Part shown: one piece after another, positions 16,169 through 22,734 of the stretch | How the letters are laid out: each line of letters starts with the position of its first letter | How positions within the stretch are numbered: the first letter of the stretch is position 1 | Source of the DNA: an uncultured Burkholderiales bacterium | GTDB lineage: Bacteria; Pseudomonadota; Gammaproteobacteria; Burkholderiales; Burkholderiaceae_E | NCBI GenBank assembly: GCA_903898725.1 | Contig: CAIUGQ010000129.1 | Span: 1-22,734 of the forward strand | Length of the DNA stretch: 22,734 nucleotides | Direction of reading: 5' to 3' | Made by a program: the position numbers and the translations under genes | Notes under the pieces: generated by a model | What the model was told of the DNA's origin: nothing | The model's database searches: none | What the model saw: the letters and a program-made list of their open reading frames with translations, nothing else

Positions 16169-17437
16169 ATGGATTTCGAGTACACCCCCAAGGTGAAGGA
16201 GCTTCAGGCACGCCTGATCGACTTCATGAACCAGCACATCTACCCGAACGAGGACGCCTACCACCACGAGGTGGAGACGAACCGTCGCGCGGGCAACGCC
16301 TGGGTACCGACCCGGGTCATCGAGGACCTCAAGCCCGTCGCTCGCAAGGCGGGGCTCTGGAACCTGTTCCTGCCGTTCTCCAAGCGGGTCCCCGAGGGCC
16401 TGACGAACCTCGAGTACGGCACGCTGTGCGAGATCATGGGCCGGGTGCACTGGGCGTCCGAGGTGTTCAACTGCTCGGCGCCCGACACCGGCAACATGGA
16501 GACCCTCGAGCGCTACGCGTCCGAGGAGATCAAGCGCGAATGGCTCGATCCGCTGCTTCGCGGCGAGATCCGCAGCGCGTTCCTGATGACCGAGCCCGCG
16601 GTCGCCTCGTCGGATGCCACCAACATCCAGCTCGCGATCCGCCGCGAAGGCGACACCTACGTGCTGAACGGCCGCAAGTGGTGGAGCTCCGGCCTGGGCG
16701 ATCCGCGCTGCAAGGTGCTGATCGTGATGGGCAAGACCAACCCCGACGCCGGCCGCCACGAGCAGCAGTCGATGATCGTCGTGCCCACCGACACCCCCGG
16801 GATCAAGGTGCTGCGCCACCTGTCGGTGTTCGGCTACGACGACGCGCCGCACGGCCACATGGAGGTCGACCTGACCGACGTGCGCGTGCCGGTCTCGAAC
16901 ATCCTGCTCGGCGAAGGCCGCGGCTTCGAGATCGCCCAGGGTCGTCTCGGGCCGGGTCGGATCCACCACTGCATGCGCTCGATCGGCGCGGCCGAGCGTG
17001 CGCTCGAGCTGATGTGCAAGCGACTGATGTCGCGCGTGGCGTTCGGCAAGCCGATCTCGCAGCACTCGATCTGGCACGAGCGCATCGCCGAATCGCGCTG
17101 CATGATCGACCAGGCTCGCCTGATGACGCTGAAGGCCGCCCACATGATGGACACCGTCGGCAACAAGGTCGCACGCGCCGAGATCGCGATGATCAAGGTG
17201 ATCGCGCCCAACATGGCCTGTCAGATCATCGACTGGGCGATGCAGGCGCACGGTGGCGCCGGCATCTCGCAGGTCACGCCGCTGGCCAACATGTACGCGC
17301 ACCAGCGCACGCTGCGCTTCGCGGACGGCCCGGACGAGGTGCACCGCGCGGCCATCGCCAAGCTCGAGCTCGGCAAGCACTCGAGCATCCCGAGCAAGAA
17401 CGACCTCGAGGCGATGCCGATCACGCGCGGCTCCTGA
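16169..17437 (+). CDS. Acyl-CoA dehydrogenase, ACAD11-type
   Basis: This 422-residue flavoprotein has the full acyl-CoA dehydrogenase fold: an N-terminal helical domain, a middle domain with FLMTEPAVASSDATNI (138-153) and WWSSG for FAD binding, and a C-terminal domain with LGPGRIHHCMR, RVAFGKPI and HGGAGIS. The active-site region is FADGPDEVHR (394-403), the form seen in ACAD10/11-like enzymes and not the usual YEGT-type catalytic glutamate loop. It follows the kinase gene by 55 bp and has a very strong ribosome site, AAGGAGGAGAG, before the ATG. With the kinase it reconstitutes the two-domain ACAD11 arrangement as separate proteins. It may act on a phosphorylated 4-hydroxyacyl-CoA, as LvaC does; a conventional dehydrogenase role cannot be excluded. 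Confidence 0.92.
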   Translation: MDFEYTPKVKELQARLIDFMNQHIYPNEDAYHHEVETNRRAGNAWVPTRVIEDLKPVARKAGLWNLFLPFSKRVPEGLTNLEYGTLCEIMGRVHWASEVFNCSAPDTGNMETLERYASEEIKREWLDPLLRGEIRSAFLMTEPAVASSDATNIQLAIRREGDTYVLNGRKWWSSGLGDPRCKVLIVMGKTNPDAGRHEQQSMIVVPTDTPGIKVLRHLSVFGYDDAPHGHMEVDLTDVRVPVSNILLGEGRGFEIAQGRLGPGRIHHCMRSIGAAERALELMCKRLMSRVAFGKPISQHSIWHERIAESRCMIDQARLMTLKAAHMMDTVGNKVARAEIAMIKVIAPNMACQIIDWAMQAHGGAGISQVTPLANMYAHQRTLRFADGPDEVHRAAIAKLELGKHSSIPSKNDLEAMPITRGS

Positions 17438-17448
17438 GTCGTGCAGGG

Positions 17449-17528
17449 CCCGGGGTGCCTGCGGGCACCTCGGGACCGCGCCGCCGGCGGTGCCGGCGGC
17501 TCAGGGCGAGGCGTGCACCGCCTCGCCC
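17449..17528 (+). repeat. Three tandem strong hairpins between convergent genes
   Basis: Three perfect or near-perfect GC stems follow one another. Hairpin 1: 17449-17459 pairs with 17464-17474, 11 bp with one G-U and a TGCG loop. Hairpin 2: GCCGCCGGC 17480-17488 pairs with 17492-17500, 9 bp with a GGT loop. Hairpin 3: GGGCGAGGCG 17504-17513 pairs with 17519-17528, 10 bp with a TGCAC loop. None is followed by a T-run on either strand. They lie between the acyl-CoA dehydrogenase (plus) and the DUF1178 gene (minus). They may act as a bidirectional 3'-end barrier protecting both messages; they are not standard intrinsic terminators. Confidence 0.6.
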
Positions 17529-17538
17529 GCCCGCAGCG

Positions 17539-18003
17539 TCACTGCACCGGTTCCTTGAGGGCGGCGGGCAGCGGAAACGAGACCACCTCGATGCCCTCCT
17601 CGGCGAGCTCGCGGGCCTCGTCGGGGCTGGCGACGCCGCGGATGCCGCGCTCGGGCGATTCGTTGTAGTGGATCCGGCGTGCCTCTTCCGCGAAGCGGTC
17701 ACCGACGTCCTCGGTGTTCGCGACGATGCTGCGTGCCATCTTCATGAACAGCGCCTGGGCCGCGCGCGGGTCGAGCGGGACGCCCGCCCCGCCGCCAGGG
17801 CCACCGCGCGATGCCTGCGCGGGCACGTCGGAGGCGCCCGACAGGTTCAGGCGCGGTGCCGAGGGCAGCTTGCGGATCGCGGTGCTGCTGCAGACCGGGC
17901 ACTCGACGAGCCCACGCGCATGCTGCGAGTCGTAGTCCTCGGCCGAGCCGAACCAGCCTTCGAAGCGATGGTCGTGTTCGCAGGCGAGGTTGAAGACTTT
18001 CAT
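17539..18003 (-). CDS. DUF1178 family protein with putative zinc ribbon
   Basis: The 154-residue protein belongs to DUF1178, a conserved proteobacterial family without known function. The N-terminus MKVFNLACEHDHRFEGWF and the block VECPVC carry Cys8, His10, His12, Cys35 and Cys38, which look like a small metal-binding knuckle. Next come RLNLSG-type residues, a Gly/Pro-rich linker (about 65-80), and the conserved C-terminal helices with ANTEDVGDRFAEEARRIHY and ERGIRG. GGAG (minus strand, 18012-18015) lies 8 nt before the ATG. The gene diverges from mnmH with about 65 bp between the two start codons, and the divergent promoters share a palindrome. No function is claimed. Confidence 0.88.
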   Translation of the reverse strand: MKVFNLACEHDHRFEGWFGSAEDYDSQHARGLVECPVCSSTAIRKLPSAPRLNLSGASDVPAQASRGGPGGGAGVPLDPRAAQALFMKMARSIVANTEDVGDRFAEEARRIHYNESPERGIRGVASPDEARELAEEGIEVVSFPLPAALKEPVQ

Positions 18004-18023
18004 GGGCTGCGCTCCGTTGGGAG

Positions 18024-18046
18024 ATTCTACGGCATGCCGCTAGAAT
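18024..18046. promoter_or_regulatory. Symmetric divergent promoter between DUF1178 and mnmH
   Basis: A -10-like TAGAAT reads rightward at 18041-18046 and the same TAGAAT reads leftward at 18024-18029. Between them lies the palindrome CGGCATGCCG. A plus-strand -35 candidate, TTGGGA at 18017-18022, has an 18-bp spacer; no clear leftward -35 is seen. Predicted starts fall about 14-16 nt before each gene, leaving room for the ribosome sites seen there. Confidence 0.5.
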
Positions 18047-18068
18047 CCGCGGTCCAGCGAGGTGAGGC

Positions 18069-19139
18069 ATGAAGGACCCGATCGCGCTGCCGGTCTCCGA
18101 GGTGGTGGCGCGACTGCGCGAATTCAACACCGTCGTCGACGCGCGCAGCCCTGCCGAATACGCCGAGGATCACCTGCCCGGCGCCATCAGTGCGCCGGTG
18201 CTCGACGATGGCGAGCGCGCGCTCGTGGGCACCTGCAATGCCGAGCGCGGCGCCTTCGAGGCCAAGCGTCTTGGTGCTGCGATCGTCTCGCGCAACATCG
18301 GCGGCCTGATCGAGCGGCTGTTCGCGGAGAACGACCGCCACTGGCGGCCGCTCGTCTACTGCTGGCGGGGCGGCAACCGCTCCGGCTCGCTCGCGACCGT
18401 GCTGGCACGGATCGGCTGGCGCACCCATGTGATCGACGGGGGCTACAAGGCCTTCCGCCGGCATGTCATCGAGGACCTTGCAGCGAGGCCGGCCGCGCTG
18501 CGCTTCGTGGTGGTGGGCGGCCGCACCGGCAGCGCCAAGAGCCGGCTGCTCGAACGGCTCGCCGCCCGCGGCGAACAGGTGCTCGATCTCGAGGCGCTGG
18601 CGAGGCATCGGGGCTCCGTGCTGGGCGGACTGCCCGGCGCGCCGCAGCCCAGCCAGAAGCACTTCGAGACGCAGATCTGGGAGCGGCTGCGCGACGCCGA
18701 TCCGCTGCGGCCGGTGTTCGTCGAGTCGGAGTCCCGCAAGGTCGGACGCGTGCAGGTCCCCGAGGCGCTGATCCTCGCGATCCGCGCCTCGCGGGTCGCG
18801 GTCGTCGAGGCGGATGTCACCGTGCGCAGCCGGTTCCTGCTCGCGGAGTACGAACACTTCCGACAGGACGTGCCCGGACTGCTCGAGCTGCTCGAGCACC
18901 TCGTGCCGCTTCATGGCGCGGAACGGATTCGGGAGTGGAAGGCGCTGGTCGAGCAGGACCGCTGGCTCGAGCTCGTCGAGCGCCTGCTGCTCGAGCACTA
19001 CGACCCGAGCTACGACCGTTCGATGAAGCGCAACTTCGGCCGACTGGCCGAAGCCCCCCTGGTGAGGCTGGACGGGACCGACGACGCGGCGCTCGAACGC
19101 GGCGCCGAAGCCCTCGCGAGCGTCGGCGCAGCGGGCTGA
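18069..19139 (+). CDS. mnmH: tRNA 2-selenouridine synthase (MnmH/SelU)
   Basis: MnmH replaces the sulfur of 2-thiouridine at the wobble position of certain tRNAs with selenium from selenophosphate, through a geranylated intermediate. The 356-residue protein has an N-terminal rhodanese domain whose active cysteine is Cys98 in YCWRGGNRSGS. A P-loop domain follows with GGRTGSAKS (150-158). The segment QPSQKHFETQIW and the block VFVESESRKVG are typical of the family. Length is normal. GAGG at 18059-18062 precedes the ATG at 18069 by 6 nt. The selenophosphate synthetase gene selD, often adjacent, is not in the window. It converges with ppiD across only 14 bp. Confidence 0.96.
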   Translation: MKDPIALPVSEVVARLREFNTVVDARSPAEYAEDHLPGAISAPVLDDGERALVGTCNAERGAFEAKRLGAAIVSRNIGGLIERLFAENDRHWRPLVYCWRGGNRSGSLATVLARIGWRTHVIDGGYKAFRRHVIEDLAARPAALRFVVVGGRTGSAKSRLLERLAARGEQVLDLEALARHRGSVLGGLPGAPQPSQKHFETQIWERLRDADPLRPVFVESESRKVGRVQVPEALILAIRASRVAVVEADVTVRSRFLLAEYEHFRQDVPGLLELLEHLVPLHGAERIREWKALVEQDRWLELVERLLLEHYDPSYDRSMKRNFGRLAEAPLVRLDGTDDAALERGAEALASVGAAG

Positions 19140-19153
19140 GCCCGCTGCGTCCG

Positions 19154-21064
19154 TCAGGGCTGCTTCGCGTCGACCTTGGCGCCGATCCGCTCGGGGTGGC
19201 GCACGATCTTGCTGCGTGACTTCACCGACTCGACATACGTCGCGACGTCCTGCTGCGACACCACACGCTCGATCTGCGACTCGTAGGCACCGAGCTTCTG
19301 GGCGAGCTCCTGGGGCGTCGGTGCCAGCGTCTTGACGAGCTGCACGATCGTGTAGCCCTGCGTCCCCAGGTCGACGCCGACAAACGCAGGCAACGGCTCG
19401 GCCGACAGGCGGAACAGCGCGTCGAGCGCCGGCTGCGCGAGCCCGGCCGGCGCATTGCGCGAGACCGTGCGCGCGGGCGAGAACCCCGGCGCGTCGCCGC
19501 CCTTGCCCGCCTTGAGCTCCGCCAGACGCGCCTCGCCGGCGGCCCGCGCCAGCTTGCCGGCCTCCTCGGCGATCACGAGCTTGCGCACCTCGTCCTTGAC
19601 CGCCTCGAGCGGCCGACGCTGAGGCGCGCGGTACTCGACGACACGCGCGGCGGCCAGCTGCCCCGGCGCGATCTCGATCGCCTCGGTGTTGCGCTTGTTC
19701 CGCAGCACCTCGTCGCCATACACCGCCGACAGGAGCCGCGCACTGGCCAGCGGACTGCCGCGCGGCGCATCGGGCGCGGGTGTGCGGCCCACGTTGTCGA
19801 CCGTACGGACCTCTAGCTTCCACTTGTCCGCGACGGGCTTGAGCGACTCCGACTGCTCGTAGACCATGTCGGTGAAGGCCTGCGCGGCCTCGGCGTACCG
19901 GGTGCCCGCCTGCTGCTGCCGGACCTCCCGCTCGAGCTCGCCGCGCACCTGCTCGAAGGTCTTCTCGGCACCCGGCTTGATGCCGGTGACCACGATGATG
20001 TGCTGGCCGAACTCGGACTCCACCGGCCCGCGGATCTCGCCCTGCTTCATCTCGAAGGCGGCGTCCGCGAAGGGCTTGACCATGGAGGCGCGGGCGAAGA
20101 AGCCGAGGTCGCCGCCCTGCGCGGCCGAGCCCGGATCGTCGGAGGCGGATTTGGCGAGCGCAGCGAACTTCGTCGGATCCGCCTTGAGCTGCACGAGCAA
20201 TTGCTCGGCCTTCGCCTTCGCCTCTGGCCCGGTCTTGACCAGGATGTGGCTCGCGCGACGCTCTTCGGGTGTGCCGTAGCGCGCCTTGTTCTGCTCGTAG
20301 TAGGTCTTCAGGTCCTCGGGCGAGACGGTGACCTGCGCGGCCAGCGCGTCACGCGTGAGCACCACCACCTCGACCTTCGCCGACTCGGGCGTCTCGAAGA
20401 CACGGCCGTTGGCCTCGTGGTAGGCCGCGAGCTGGGCATCGGTCGGCTGGATCCGAGCGGCGAAGTCCGCCGCCGCGAACCGCTGCTCGCGCACCTCGCG
20501 CCGCTCTTCCTGAAGGGCGATCAGACGCTCGCGCACGGCCTTCGGCATGAAGGCCGAAGCGGTCACCGCGTCGGGCAGCGCCTGGACCTGCAGGTCGCCC
20601 CGCACCATCGCCTCGAAGCCGGCCGGCGTGACGCCGCGCGATGCCACCAGCGCCTTGTAGCGCGCGTCGTCGAACCCGCCGTCGTCGCGCTTGAGGCCGG
20701 GGATGCCGAGGATGGTCTGGCGCACGCGCTCGTCGGTGACGATCACGTTGCGCGCCACCGCCTGGGCTGCGATCGCCTTCTGCGCGATCAGCCCTTCGAG
20801 GATCTCGGCGCGCGCCTCGGGCGTGTCGAACAGCTTGGTGTCCACACCGTCGCCCAGCATCTGGCGCAGCTGGTCGATCTGCTGGCGCTGGGCCGCGTCG
20901 AACTCGGGCTGGAGGATCTCGCGATCGCCGACCTTCGCGACACCGCGGTCACCCGCCAGCATGCCCTCGTAGCCGGAGATGCCGAAGAACACGAATGCGG
21001 GAAGGATCAGGATCAGCAGGATGAACTGCAGGATGCGCTGATGCTTGCGGATCGAATCGAACAT
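19154..21064 (-). CDS. ppiD: Periplasmic chaperone / peptidyl-prolyl isomerase PpiD
   Basis: PpiD is an inner-membrane-anchored periplasmic chaperone near the Sec translocon that helps newly exported proteins fold. The 636-residue protein starts MFDSIRKHQR and has one hydrophobic anchor at about 11-30. A SurA-like N-terminal chaperone domain follows to about 265. A single parvulin (PPIC) domain lies at about 269-362 with ASHILVK, GGDLGFF, FGQHIIVV. The rest is a long C-terminal chaperone region. The ATG at 21064 is chosen because the frame continues upstream only through tRNA-Asp and a terminator, which cannot be coding. No strong Shine-Dalgarno is seen. It sits downstream of lon and two tRNA genes, the order I recall for related genomes, but without hupB in between. 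Confidence 0.95.
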   Translation of the reverse strand: MFDSIRKHQRILQFILLILILPAFVFFGISGYEGMLAGDRGVAKVGDREILQPEFDAAQRQQIDQLRQMLGDGVDTKLFDTPEARAEILEGLIAQKAIAAQAVARNVIVTDERVRQTILGIPGLKRDDGGFDDARYKALVASRGVTPAGFEAMVRGDLQVQALPDAVTASAFMPKAVRERLIALQEERREVREQRFAAADFAARIQPTDAQLAAYHEANGRVFETPESAKVEVVVLTRDALAAQVTVSPEDLKTYYEQNKARYGTPEERRASHILVKTGPEAKAKAEQLLVQLKADPTKFAALAKSASDDPGSAAQGGDLGFFARASMVKPFADAAFEMKQGEIRGPVESEFGQHIIVVTGIKPGAEKTFEQVRGELEREVRQQQAGTRYAEAAQAFTDMVYEQSESLKPVADKWKLEVRTVDNVGRTPAPDAPRGSPLASARLLSAVYGDEVLRNKRNTEAIEIAPGQLAAARVVEYRAPQRRPLEAVKDEVRKLVIAEEAGKLARAAGEARLAELKAGKGGDAPGFSPARTVSRNAPAGLAQPALDALFRLSAEPLPAFVGVDLGTQGYTIVQLVKTLAPTPQELAQKLGAYESQIERVVSQQDVATYVESVKSRSKIVRHPERIGAKVDAKQP

Positions 21065-21116
21065 GGCGCGGCTCGGTGGCGAGCCCGACGTACCGGACGG
21101 CGGGCCGTGTTGTATA

Positions 21117-21147
21117 GCAAAAAGGGGCGAACTTTCGTTCGCCCCTT
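21117..21147 (-). terminator. Intrinsic terminator after tRNA-Asp
   Basis: An 11-bp stem pairs AAGGGGCGAAC (21122-21132) with GTTCGCCCCTT (21137-21147). On the minus strand the loop is GAAA and the stem is followed by three more Ts (21119-21121). It lies 15 bp past the 3' end of tRNA-Asp and should end the tRNA transcript. A weak -10-like TATACA (minus, 21111-21116) just beyond it might serve ppiD. Confidence 0.8.
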
Positions 21148-21161
21148 CTGCATTTTCAGTC

Positions 21162-21238
21162 TGGCGGAGTGGACGGGACTCGAACCCGCGACCCCCGGCG
21201 TGACAGGCCGGTATTCTAACCGACTGAACTACCACTCC
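21162..21238 (-). tRNA. tRNA-Asp (anticodon GTC)
   Basis: The 77-nt gene includes an encoded CCA at its 3' end (21162-21164). The acceptor stem GGAGTGG pairs with CCACTCC, the D-arm, anticodon stem and T-loop GGTTCGAGTCC are intact, and the anticodon GTC is at 21202-21204. It lies 39 bp after tRNA-Val on the same strand and is probably co-transcribed with it. Confidence 0.98.
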
Positions 21239-21277
21239 TTGGTGCTGCTTGCGATGCCTGCTGCTGCATCTCGCTGG

Positions 21278-21353
21278 TGGTGGGTGCTGAGAGGCTCGAA
21301 CTCCCGACCTACGCCTTGTAAGGGCGCCGCTCTACCAACTGAGCTAAGCACCC
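21278..21353 (-). tRNA. tRNA-Val (anticodon TAC)
   Basis: The 76-nt gene has an encoded CCA (21278-21280). The acceptor stem GGGTGCT pairs with AGCACCC, the D-loop contains AGCTCAGTTGGTAGAGC, the T-loop has GTTCGAGCC, and the anticodon TAC is at 21318-21320. It is the first of two tRNA genes between lon and ppiD. Confidence 0.98.
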
Positions 21354-21380
21354 TCGCCGCAGCGCCCAGCGAAGACAGCA

Positions 21381-21410
21381 ATCTTAGCACCCCTTCGACG
21401 GGTCATGCAA
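21381..21410 (-). promoter_or_regulatory. Putative promoter of the tRNA-Val/tRNA-Asp operon
   Basis: On the minus strand TTGCAT (21405-21410) and TAAGAT (21381-21386) are separated by 18 bp. They match three and four consensus positions. A start near 21374 would leave about 20 nt before tRNA-Val, with a GC-rich stretch at the start site, as is common for stable RNA promoters. The call is tentative. Confidence 0.4.
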
Positions 21411-21436
21411 ATCGGGCGCGCTCGCTGGCGCACCCG
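21409..21436 (-). terminator. Probable terminator of lon
   Basis: A 9-bp stem with one G-U pairs 21428-21436 with 21413-21421 around a 6-nt loop. On the minus strand it is followed by ATTT, a short T-run. It lies 13 bp past the lon stop. The short T-run makes it a weak intrinsic terminator, so some readthrough into the tRNAs is possible. Confidence 0.5.
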
Positions 21437-21449
21437 AGTCACTCGCCGT

Positions 21450-22734
<1,285 letters not shown>

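Noticed and set aside
21065..21235. N-terminal extension of ppiD
   Set aside because: The upstream frame reads through tRNA-Asp and its terminator. The family start MFDSIRKHQR at 21064 is clear.

Overview
This 22.7 kb window is a gene-dense, very GC-rich piece of bacterial chromosome. Gene content and order point to a betaproteobacterium of the Burkholderiales type, from memory of such genomes and not from a search. The pointers are smc next to queF and the dapC-dapD-pilU-(YffB-like)-dapE-prmB run, the lon / tRNA-Val / tRNA-Asp / ppiD block, a DUF1178 gene and a GC content near 70%. I see no transposase, integrase, phage gene, CRISPR array or toxin-antitoxin pair. This is core chromosome, not an island.

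Layout. (1) 1-2737, minus: the N-terminal three quarters of smc, cut by the window edge. (2) 2738-3020: a divergent intergenic region with a TATAAT box and, about 80 bp later, a hairpin followed by seven Ts ahead of queF, which suggests an attenuated leader or a small RNA. (3) 3021-11161, plus: queF, dapC, dapD, pilU, a YffB/ArsC-like thiol protein, dapE, prmB and a YheS-type ABC-F ATPase. From dapC on, the genes are tightly spaced or overlapping. The module supplies diaminopimelate and lysine, and also carries a pilus retraction ATPase and two translation-related proteins. (4) 11222-12386, minus: a glutathione S-transferase-like gene followed by a hemerythrin-domain gene. (5) 12504-17437, plus: an AEC-family transporter, a double-domain 3-hydroxyacyl-CoA dehydrogenase, an APH-fold phosphotransferase and an acyl-CoA dehydrogenase. 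(6) 17449-17528: three successive strong hairpins between convergent genes. (7) 17539-19139: DUF1178 (minus) and mnmH (plus) diverge from a nearly symmetric promoter. (8) 19154-22734, minus: ppiD, tRNA-Asp, tRNA-Val and the C-terminal half of lon.

The best candidate for an under-described system is region 5. A kinase-fold protein next to an acyl-CoA dehydrogenase reproduces the two halves of eukaryotic ACAD10/ACAD11 and resembles LvaA/LvaC of Pseudomonas levulinate catabolism. That route phosphorylates a 4-hydroxyacyl-CoA and rearranges it to a 3-hydroxyacyl-CoA, which is the substrate of the dehydrogenase encoded by the first gene. Substrate and pathway are inference. The other points worth a look are regulatory: the queF leader, two probable leaderless starts, the hairpin array, the symmetric divergent promoter and the absence of hupB from its usual slot after lon. 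The rest is ordinary housekeeping DNA.
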